Below, piece by piece: positions 36,301-48,300 of a DNA stretch of 64,000 nucleotides (positions are counted from its first letter, which is position 1; each line of letters begins with the position of its first letter). The DNA is from Lumbricus terrestris (lineage: Eukaryota; Annelida; Clitellata; Crassiclitellata; Lumbricidae). The stretch covers positions 41,899,699 through 41,963,698 of the forward strand of contig OX457039.1 of the NCBI GenBank assembly GCA_949752735.1. Reading direction: 5' to 3'. The translations under genes were made by a program, and so were the position numbers. The notes beneath the pieces were generated by a model, which worked only from the letters and a program-made list of their open reading frames with translations, was not told the DNA's origin and did not search any database.

Positions 36301-39300
36301 ATCACAGTCTCCTTCTTAATCGACTCTCTTCTTCCTTTGGCGTCTCTGGCACTGCTCTACTCTGGTTCGAGTCCTACTTGTCTTCCAGATCTTTCTCTGT
36401 TAAAGCCTCCAGTCACTGTTCGAAACCTCTTCCACTATCTTGCGGCGTTCCTCAAGGCTCCGTCCTGGGTCCACTCCTCTTCATTCTCTACACCACTCCT
36501 TTAAGTCATCTCATAAAATCCTCGTCTGTTGACCACCATCTCTATGCAGACGACACCCAACTCTTCATATCCTTTTCCCCAGGCTCTTTCTCCACCTCCA
36601 TTGCTAAACTTCTCAATGTGGTCAATCTGATCTCTCAATGGATGTCGTCCAACCTCCTCTGCCTCAACCCCTCCAAAACAGAGTTCATTATTCTAGGCCT
36701 TCCTGACCAAATCAAGAAAATCCCTGACCCTTCAATACACCTATCGACTAACTCTTCATCTCTTACCTTCACCTCTGATGCTCCGGTCCGCAATCTTGGT
36801 GTAATATGTTTGATTCACACCTCTCCTTCTCTAACCACATCTCTAATCTATCGCGCTCCTGCTTCATGCACATCCGGGACCTCCGACGCATCCGACCCAT
36901 GCTTGATTTCAAAACTGCTTCCACCATTGCTACATCCATCGTCCACTCAAAGCTTGACTATTGCAATTCCCTGTTCTTAAACCTTGATTCCACACAACTT
37001 AAGCGCCTCCAACTCATACAAAATTCTCTTGCTAGAGCCGTCACCAGAACACCCAGACATCATCACATCACCCCCATCCTCAAGTCTCTTCACTGGTTGA
37101 AAATCCCAGAGCGAATTCACTACAAAGTTCTCTCCTTAACATACAACTCCTTACAATGCTCCCAGCCCAGATATCTTCGCGAACTGTTCACCATCCAGCC
37201 TACCCGTTCTACCCGATCATCCGCCTGCCTTACACTCTCTCGACCGCCGGTCACAAGTCATCTCAAGTTCTCCAACCGAGCCATATCCAACTCAGCACCA
37301 CGCCTTTGGAATGATCTGCCTGCTGAGTTCCGATCCTTTTCAGTTCCTACTCCATCATTACTAATCACACACCATCACCTTCCTCAGGCTCCTCTATCCA
37401 TCACACCTCGGGCCTTTCACTCGAAACTAAAGACACTCCTGTTCAAGAACTCTTATCCGGTTTCACCTGATCCCCCACCCTCCAATTCCCGGCTCAGACG
37501 ACACCCACCTTAGTAGCTGTTCCACACCTCTGATCATACGGTACCTCGACCCGGACCACCATGGACTACTCTTACGGACAACCCTTTTGACTCAACGCAT
37601 TTGACCCTGATCCTATGGTAACTCGACCCGGACCACCACGGACTACTCTCACGGACAACCCTCCTAACTCAACGCAGCGCTCGTGAATAAGCCGGTGCCC
37701 CGCGCTTGGCTTTCCAGCGGCGCTTTAGAAATTAGGAGATTACGATTACGATTACGAAGGCAGGCTGTTTAGTTTCCATTGTATTGGTCAAATGAGATTT
37801 TGATTGTTTACAGAAAAGACCGGAATGACCGTGGAACACGATCAGCTCGTTCGAACTTTTCACAAGGCATTCATGCATGAAAATGCACTCAACCCTACCG
37901 TATTTCCTGCTCTGAGGTGAATGCTTGCAATTCATCGGCTCATTATACTTAAACCAAATGAGTACCTATTATACGCATCCTAGCCTGACACAAAAGTTGC
38001 TAGATTTGGATGTCTGCATTTAAAGATCATAAATTCTGCATGAGGTCAAGTCAAGCTTTAGAGTCAATTATTATAGGTCTACACAGACATATGCGTCTAG
38101 TGAGGTTTCACATAAAGTCTTCAAACGAATGAATGAATAAATGAACGAATGAATGAATGAATGATTTATCTTTATTAGTGTTGGGCTGCTGTCCAACAAA
38201 TTGAGTGGATGCAGGTGCATAGCTCCATTGTTTCATGAAATGAACGAGTAGCAGTATGCCTATACACCCCAAGTTTCAAGCCAACTACAGGCCCTCATGC
38301 AGTCATAGGTGCAATCACGTCCTAAAAGTTGGGATGGACCATAATGAATCACGTCCTAGAAGTTGGGGGACCATAATAATAAAGTTAGGGGACCACTCAA
38401 AAGTTGGGGGACGCGTCCCGTGGGCCCCATAGGGTGGTTGCGCCTATGCATGCAGTGGCACTGCGCCGCCGCCTTCATGCAAATCAGTTTTCAGTTTAAA
38501 CTGAGTTCGGTCGTCGGATAAAAAAAATATGGTCGTGTTTGCAATTCGATTGCAGATCCTGTGATAATTTTTGGGTCCGCATTTTTTGGAATTTACGCTA
38601 AGGTGCACTAAGAATTTGCAGTCATCATCGCTGCTGTTTCTACATAGCCTACCAGGTAACTATAAATCATGCAATTGAAATCGGACTCTGAAAATCCTTC
38701 GTCTGGTGTAACATTTGCTTAGACGTTTTGAAACGGAAGTAGTCGCCATGACAGCCTCAATGCTTCACGGAGATGGTCACGTGGTTGGGTCTTTGACTTC
38801 CGGTGGAACAGAAAGTCTACTTATGGCCGTCAAGACATACAGAGACCGAGCCAGAGATCTCTTCCCCCACATCACACATCCTGAAATGGTAAGAATCACA
38901 GCCCTGCCTACATTGCTCCCCTCCCGCCCCGCCTCTTCTCTCCTATCCCATCCTTTCCTTCCTCCCCTCTCCTCTCCTTGCCTCTCCTCTACTCTCCTGT
39001 CCTCTCCTTTCCTGTCCCCCTCTCCTCTCTTAGGCCTAAATCATATTTTATCATCTCCTCTCTTCTTCTGACTAATCTCATTCTATTTGATTCTCTATCG
39101 CCCTCCCACCACTTCATCACTGAAATTTGCAAACCGCTCCATAGCCATTGTCGTTCCACCTCTCTGGAACAAACTTCCGCCAGCACTTCGGCAAACTTCC
39201 GACCCATCATACGAACTCACCAAAACTCCACCTCTCGCTATCTCCCCACAGGTCTTTCACTCAAAACTGAAAACATTGCTCTTTCACAAATCCTATCCTG

Positions 39301-42300
39301 ATTCCTCCTCTTCTCATCACATCCCTCGTCATTTCAATTCTAAACATCACCCACCTTAAATTAGTCGTCCATCTATCTATCTGCCTGCCTGACTCTCCGG
39401 ACTTGACCCGCTGCCTATCGATTTTGTTTTGATTGAGCGCCTGTGAATAAGCTGGTTCCCGCGACTTGGCTTATGTGGGCGCTGTAGAAGTCTCGAGATT
39501 ACGATTACGATAAATTAATGTAATGTAATGTAATGTAAATCTTCGAGAATTTCTCAGCGCCCACAAAAGCCACGTCAGGGAGACCAGCTTATTCACCGGC
39601 GCTATATCAAATCAAGTCCGCAATAGCCAGAGCTGCCGTTTTCGTTCCGGTGCCAGGTCAAAATCCGGGGAGGTCAAGCCGAGGAGACAGCGTGGTGCTA
39701 CGGTGGTTGTCGGTGATGGTGGTGGTTGGGTGATGGAACCTGATTGGAATCTGGATAGGATAGGTTGAAGAGTTCGGTTTTCAGTCGTGAATGGAATGCA
39801 GCAGAGGAGAGTGCAAGCGGAGGAGAGGTTGAATTATTGTTTGGAGGTGAGACTGCAGGAGAGATAGGAGGGTGAGCGAACATGCGGAGGTATGTTGGGA
39901 GTCCGTTCCAAAGAGCTGGTGCAGCATAGACTAAGGAGCGGTCGCAGAATTTCAGAGAGGATGATACTGGAGGCCGAGAGAGAGAAAGATATGATGATGA
40001 GCGCGTAGACCTGTGCGGTTGGATGGTGATTAGTTGACGAATGTAGGAGGGCTGAGAGGTTTGAAGAGCGTTGTAGGTTAGAGAAACAATTTTGTAATGG
40101 ATGCGCTGAGAAACTTTTAGCCAATGAAGAGACTTGAGAACAGGGGTTATGTGGTGATGTTTGGGCGTCTTAGTGACTGCGCGGGCAAGAGCATTCTGGA
40201 TAGTTTGGAGGCGTTTAATTTGAAGAGAATCTATTTCATGGAAGAGCGAATTGCAGTAGTCGAGTTTGGAATGAACTATTGAGGTGGCTATTGTGCAGGC
40301 GGTCTTGTAATTTAGAATTGGACGCAATCGACGGAGGTCGCGGATGTGCATATAGCAGGTGCGGGATAGCTGGGTGATGTGGTCAGAAAAAGTAAGGCTT
40401 TTGTCAAAAATGACTCCGAGATTGCGGACAGGAGAAGAGTATGGCATAGGAAGAGTTGGGTCTGTTTGAGAAAAGTCAGAAGGATAGTCTAGTTTGTTTA
40501 ATTGCTCGCGTAGGCCAATGATGAGAAATTCTGTTTTTGAGGGGTTGAGGCAGAGCAGATTAGCGGTCATCCAGGCTGAAATCTGAGTGATTGTGTTACG
40601 TAGCTGATTTAGTGCGTCTGAGAAGGAGCGAGGGGAGAAAGATATGAATAGTTGAGTGTCGTCGGCATAGAGGTGATGATCAGCAGAGGATGATGAAATG
40701 AGTTTGCTGAGTGGGGAGGTATAGAGAATGAACAGGAGAGGACCAAGGACTGAACCTTGAGGGACACCACAGGTGAGGATTTGTTGATTAGATGAGTGAC
40801 CAGAAGCGCTAACGATGAAAGAGCGTGAGGAAAGGTATGATTTGATCCATGAGAGGGGAGTGCCAGAGATTCCAAAGACAGAGGAGAGACGATTGAGAAG
40901 AATAGCATGATCTATTGTGTCAAAGGCTGCAGAGATGTCTAAGAGGCACAGACAAGAAACTTGTTGACGGCCTATCGCCATCACAAGCTTGTTGTAGAGC
41001 GAGGCCAGGAGTGTTTCGGTAGAGTGATGCTTAGTGTAGGCAGACTGGTTTGGGTTTAGAAGATTGTTGGAGATGAGGTAACTGTTGAGACGAGAGAGGA
41101 CAATCCGTTCGGAGAGTTTGGATAAGAATGACAGATTTGAAATTGGACGATAGTTGGATAGGAGTTCTTTGTCCAGAGATGGTTTTTTGAGAAGTGGTTT
41201 AACAACTGAGTCTTTGAAAAGCGTAGGGAAGGTACCGGTTGAGAGTGACAGATTTATGAGCTTGGTTATCGTGGGAGCAAGAAGGGCTACACAGTCTTTT
41301 AGCAAAGATGTTGGGATTGGGTCAAGGTCGCATTGCTTGTTTTGAGAGGCCTGAATGAGGGTGATAATTTCTGCTTCGGTAGCAGGCTCGAAGAGGTTGA
41401 AAGATATTGTAGGTGGCAAAGTTGCGTCTGAATAGGAAGAGTCGGTTTGCGTGCTGGTAGATTTCGATAAGAGAGTCTGTAGTGAGAGACGAAGGGTGGA
41501 AACTTTGTCAGTGAAAAAGGATGCGAAAGAGTCAGCAATGGACGCAGATGGGATTGAGTTCGGAAGGGGGTGAGAGGTGCCGCGGTGAAGAAGATTGTTT
41601 ACAGTTTTCCAGAGATTTCGAGGGTTGGATGAATTTGAATGAACAAGAGATGACAGGTAGCGTTTTACCCCATTCTCTAACTTGCGCAGATGATCCATTC
41701 TTTCAGGTCGCTCCGTTAACAATCCATCCAGGCCACGAGAAAGCCGCGCACTATTTCGGCGTTAAAATAGTGCACGTTGATGTTGACAGCGACGGACGAC
41801 CGGACATCAAGGCCTACGAAAAAGTGAGTCAATTTGCTTTTGTAACTATAGTCTACTCTATTGTTTTCAAAAAATACACCAGTTTCACTTGCTTAGGGCT
41901 GTAGGCCTGTGCTAATTAGTTCCTCAGTTACAAAATGTTATTTTATTTTGACGTCCGTGCATGATTTTGTAACTAGTTAAAAAATTTCTCAGAGGCCTAT
42001 AATTGGAAAAGTTACGAGCTAGGCCTACAGTAATTTAATCTCTACTTAAATTCTCCCATAACTTTCCGTTATCGTAATCTCCAAATTTATAGAGCGCCAC
42101 TCGAAAGCCAGGCGCGGGGCACCATGCAGCTTATTCACGAGCGCTGCGTTGAGTCAAGATCGAGGGTTGTCCGTAAGAATAGTCCCTGGTGGTCCGGGTC
42201 GAGTTACCATAGGATCAGAGTGGCGGAACAACTACTAAGCGCATTTGTGATGGTTTTCGGTGGGGCCGAATATTTAGACCTTCAGGAATATATTGTATAT

Positions 42301-45300
42301 GCCTAGGTCAATGCATATTTCCACGTGTACGGTAGGTTAATTACAGCATATATGTATAGTCTATATATCAGATAATGCCTATAGGCCTAGTGTGTAGATA
42401 TAGGCCTACAATGCATAATTATATTATAATTATTTGACAATCGGTGCTGTGAGTTGATTCATTCCTGCTACTTATAAATTCTGCCGATTCGTGTCTGTTG
42501 TAGGCAATCACCTCCAACACAATCGCATTGTTGAGCTCTGCACCGCAGTACTGTCATGGCGTCGTCGATCCAATCCCAGAGATCTCGGAGATCGCAGTTC
42601 GTCGTGGTCTGCCACTCCATGTTGATGCCTGCTTCGGTGGATTCATGCTTCCATGGTTCGAGATTTATTATCCAACCTGTGCTATTAGATCGGCTCCTGT
42701 AAGGCTCTTGCAGTATACGAACACACATACACACACACAGTGATACATAGGCCTACATACATACATACATACATACTTACATACATATATACATGTACAT
42801 AGATATATGCATACATACATACATACATACACACATACATACATACATACATACATACATGCATACATACATACATACATACATACATACATACACACAC
42901 ATACATACATACATACATACATACATACATGATGATGATGATGATGATGCTGTCCATCCTCATTTCTGAGGGTCGGAGACCAATACATACATACATGCAT
43001 ACATACATACACACATACATGCATGCATACATGCATACACATACATACATACATACATACATACATACATACATACATACATACATACATACATACATAC
43101 ATACATACATACATACACACACACACATCTCTCTCTCTCTACTAATCTTTTTATAATGATTATCACTGCACAAGATTGCTTTTACAACTGCACATTTTGT
43201 GTAGAACTGCACGTTATAAAAGTCCTGATCGTTGGCTCAATCCCCCCGCTCTGTCTCTTTGTCTGTCATCTCCAGGATTGAGAAACTCGGTTACCCTGTT
43301 CCGGTCTTCGATTTCCGGTTGAAGGGAGTCACATCGATCTCCGCCGACATCCACAAGTATGGCTTCGGGTGCAAGGTAGGGTCACAAGTTGTGCCACTAG
43401 GTTTTATAAGGTCCATATTATGTAGGCCTAATGACTGCAGCAACGCTGTTATCAGTTTAATCCGAAGTTGGAATAGAAAGATACTAAGGAATGAGAAAAT
43501 GGCGTGGAAGTAGGGTACAGATGTACGGTTCACGCATATACATAATTATATAATATTATATATATATATACCTATATATAGACCTGGGAGTCGACCCCAA
43601 TAAGTCGACCCCAGTTGACTTGGTCATCACAAGTCGGGTCGTTTCTGCTCACCGCAACTGACCCCAAGTCGAATTTTGTAGATAGAAGTCACTTGAAGTT
43701 GTTTTTACCTCAAGTCAACTTAAACCGACTTGAGAGACTTGAGACACATAGTTAAATTTGTCGCTTCAAACCAATGATTGTGACATTTAAGCAGCTTTTG
43801 TTGCCTATAGTGTGTTTACAAGAATGAATGAGGCCTTTGCTAAACAGAGACTTAGGCTAGGCTACTGATTATTTTGCCGGTAGGTTACCGTCTGCCGATC
43901 TATTCATATAATTTGTAATTTTATGCTTAAACGTCACGTTTAGGCATGTTCTTAATAAAATGGTGAAATAAAATGTTATTAAAATATTAGCACGTGTGCT
44001 TATCAAGTAATCAGTGAACTACTAGTGGTCAGTGAATTCGGCGCAAAGAAAACTGGATCTACAAGGCCTATAATAAATCGATAGTTTGGCGCTACTTTGG
44101 AGCGCTGCATCTGGAGTTGTCTGCAGACGAAAAAACTATTGTAGGGCCAATTGGACAATGAAAGACTTTACTGTCAGTGAGTAGGCCTAGTAGCTGTAGT
44201 AGCCTACTGTAGGATGATGCGCTTGCAATGCTATTATGCTAAATTGCGAAATGATGTTAGTGGCCAAATAATTATGAAAACAGAATTACAAATTAGGCTT
44301 ATCATAACACGCCATTTAGTGCAACCATGCAGTCCGCGGTCCGCTATTTTATCTTAGACCTTGCGCTTTTTACAAATTTATTTAATATCAAAAAATAATA
44401 ATAATGAGTGTAATTTGTATTATATTACTCTATGGTTCAGCCGTATTTGAGTTACTGTAATATGATCTGGGCGTCCAATTACATCTCTAGACTTCAATTG
44501 TTAATAATACTCCAGAAAAAAATTGTTCGTATCATAACTGGCTCTTCGTATACTGCCCATACTAACCAGCTTTTTATTGACTTAGAGATTCTCAAACTTA
44601 ACCAGATTACTGACTACCATTCATGTGAATTTATGTACAAATCACTGCACAATATCTTGCCAAATGAATACACTAACCTGTTTAAGTCAAGCTTTGACTT
44701 TCATTCACATGAAACAAGAAGTTCTCTTTCCTTAAGAACGGAATTTGCTAGAACAAACTCCCGTAAATTCTCCATAAAATGTAGGGGTCCACTATTATGG
44801 AATAGTCTGCCACAAAACCTAAAGGCCTCTCCTAACATTAATCTATTTAAAATAAACTTACGAAAATGGCTAATAGTTAGCAAACCATAATCGATATTAA
44901 ATTAGTTAAAATAATTATTAAAAATGTGCTCCATCTTCAAGGCTCCTTTTGCATTGTGAGTTGGTTTGCTTAGTTAGTGTTCCTTAATTGTTTCATCTGC
45001 TGTTTTGTTTTTGATTCAGTTTTTTCACCTTCTGCTTTGTGTGTTGGTTCCTGTGCTTGTGCATTGCTTTGATGTCATAGTGTGTCCTGGCGAACAATCT
45101 TGAGGGCTCCTTTTGCTTTGTGCATTGGTTTGCTTAGTGTGTCTTAATTGTTTCATCTGCTGTTGCTTTTGGTTCATTTTTTCATCAATTTGTGGTGTGT
45201 ATTAATTAAAAGTCTTCATAGCTACTTGGGGACCCTACTTAGCGGGATTCCCTCCCTTCTGGGTCTCCATTTGTGTCCTAATTCTGTACTTTAGAGTTCT

Positions 45301-48300
45301 TTTTAACGCACTCCAAGTTTAGGGCTAACTGTTCACACTGGTATCACTCAATCCTACAACTACTTGGTTTAAATTATTTCTTCTTATATATTCATGGGTA
45401 TTGACAATCTAGGCCAAAGGTTCATAATTTATGTTAACTAATTAGTTCTTACTTTGATTAATGCTTGTTTAATTTGTGATACTTGCAATGCTTCATGTAA
45501 CTATTTTCCTGCCTTATTTCTCAGTGTGCTTGTTACATACGGACCAATAAAAAAATTGATTGATTGATTGATTGATAATTTGAATAATCACAGACAATGG
45601 ACAAGCTCAAATTCATAGGCCTAATAATTTGCCGTCCCATTGTGTAGGTTACTATAGATGGCCCAAAGCATCACAAAACTATTCAAACTGAAACACAAAC
45701 AGCTTGAAATGGGTTTAATAACACTTTAACAAATTCATGCATCAATTAAGTGTTGAGGCCTCATTACTCATTGGTAGACCTAGATGAAATTAATGCTTGC
45801 AGGAAAATTGGCTTGACTTCTTGCATTACGGTAGCAGCCGTACGTAGACCTAGGCTAATGGCTAGTACCATGTCAGAAGTCGACTTCAAGTCGGAAGTCG
45901 GTTGTTTTTCGGTCAAGTCGGGTCAAGTCGTTTTGACTACGAGAAGTCGACTTCAAGTCGACCTCAAGTCACTTTAGGGTCAAGTGGGGTCAGATTAGCT
46001 GACCAAAGTCACTCCCAGGTCTACCTATATACTTAATACTTATGTAGGTCTATATGGGGCTGTAGGTTTGTGCCTGAAACACCTACAGCGACTGAATTCT
46101 AGGCTTATAATTATAACTAGTAAAATGTTTCTAACTGCATTCATTTCTTTGGAACATTCAGAGGCACATAATAACTATAGGCCTAGGCTTAGAATCATTA
46201 ATGTTTCATCATCATCATCATCACCATCATCATCATCACCACCGCCACCACCACCACCACCACCACCACTTAGGCCTATATATGTTGATGTTTGCCTCAT
46301 ACGGGGCAAAAATTTATTTGAATTTTCTGTTAGCTGCCATTGGCGCTTTGCTGTTGTGTTGCTTGACTCGGGTTCTGCTAAAAATAAAAGATAGCCCCTC
46401 CCACTCCTGGCTTGGCCGAATCAGGAGTGATCCAGTACTTAGGCCATTAGTGTTAAGTTACCAAACCTGTTGTAGCCGAACTGCGTGTCGTGCGAAGCAG
46501 GCCGTATTTCGTATAACTTGTACATGTAATCGTTCTGCGGTTTGTCAGATTGAATGTCAATAAACGAAGATTATTATTATGTTTAAACTGTAGTTATGCT
46601 AAGTAGGTTTATTGCTGTTGCTGCAGGGCGCCAGCGTTGTGTTATATAGAGACGATTCCATTCGCAAGTACCAGATCTTCGCTTACTCGAGTTGGCCAGG
46701 TGGACTGTTCGGATCTCCCAGCATGGCGGGAACCAGACCAGGTGCGCGCTTAGCAATCGTCACGACTCACGAATATCCAAACTTCTAGAGCGTCGTCAAT
46801 CGAAAGTCACTCGAAAGTCAAGCGCAGAGCACCAGCTTATTAACGAGTGTTGCGTCCAACCAGAGGGGTTGTCCAAAATGGTAGTCCAAATTAATATACG
46901 TCAAAGTCCGTTTATGATTCAAACTTTCAAAGAATCAAAAGTTAAAGTCAAACAAACTAGTCAGCATTACTAACCGGGAATAGAATGAATAGGTCTAACC
47001 GTTGATAGCAAGCAAAGACATCGAGACGCTGGTTCCTCCCTTCTCTTTCACCTCTGTCCATAATTATATCCTCCTTCCTCTTGATGGCGCTGAGCACTAC
47101 GGTTCTTATTGGTAAGGCATTTAGGCTAACCCTCGAAGGCTCGAATAGCTATAGTCTAGTCGAAGTCTACTCTGGACTCTAGTCGTAGGATGGGCGGTTA
47201 TTGAGAACCATTTAATGTCACAATGGGGGTCCACATAGTGCTCAATATGGGTTCCAATTCCACCTAATATATCGATGAACATGCTGACAGGAATATAGAG
47301 TTGCAGCAGTCCAGGTCAGTTAGAATAAATCACATATCGTCACTAATTTGATAGTTTCTTCATAATAGTAGTAGCTAGCCTAGGCCTACTAACTCAACTG
47401 AATGATTGAGACATTAGATTTAGTGTGGGCCCAGATGCCCATCAGGCTACCCTCCAATGGCCACCTCTGACAACCCATCGGTCCTCCACGGACATACCGG
47501 TGCATTTATAACTGCAGGCCCCAAAACTGCGGGCCTGGGTGCAGCGACACCCTTCTTAATGCTGGCTACTACAGCTAGGGTAGATTATAATAAGCGATTG
47601 TTACAATTGTAACGGAAACCGCCCGCGCCCTCTAGCGGCTGACGGGAGAGTGGATGACGATCTCTCCCACCAGGTGGTAAGGCTTGCGTGTCGCTCCAGG
47701 TGGGCGCAAGTCCGGCCTCCGTCGTCTTTCGAAGGGCTTAACAGTGCTCCCCGACCGCACGAAGACACGAAGACAACAGACGTTTTCAGACGATATATTG
47801 TCAATCACAACTCCACACGTCAGCAGCAGGCATGCACGTGATATACCGCGAACTATCGTTCCCCAGCAGCGGACGGTCATGTACCCAACGGCAGCTCCCA
47901 CAGCAATGGCTGACAACGGGGGCGCCACACTGCGTCGAACACGGAAACTACACGGCAGCGGCAGCGACGTTCTACGGCGGCGGCAACGCCGAGCCCCAAC
48001 GACCGATTCCCAGCGACGGACGACTCGGCGACTCGCTCAACGACTGACGAACTCGAGCACAACTCCGGAACTGAGCTGGACTTCTAATACGGACGGAGCT
48101 CCCGCAGACTTCCCGGTGACAACTGAGCTGGTGCATGCGGGCGGCGGTCCTATTTATACGTGTCCAAGGGGACAGGGGACTTGGCGCCAAAAGATCCGCG
48201 CATGCGCACTACAGGGGGTCCGACGTCAGAGGTCCGGACAGGTGCGAGGGGACCTGGCGGGCAAAGATCCGCGCATGCGCACTACAGGGGGGACTTCGCG

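Noticed and set aside
42668..43212. Frames up to 175 codons on the minus strand with Cys-Met-Tyr-Val repeats
   Set aside because: Same (ATAC)n microsatellite artefact within lyase intron 6.
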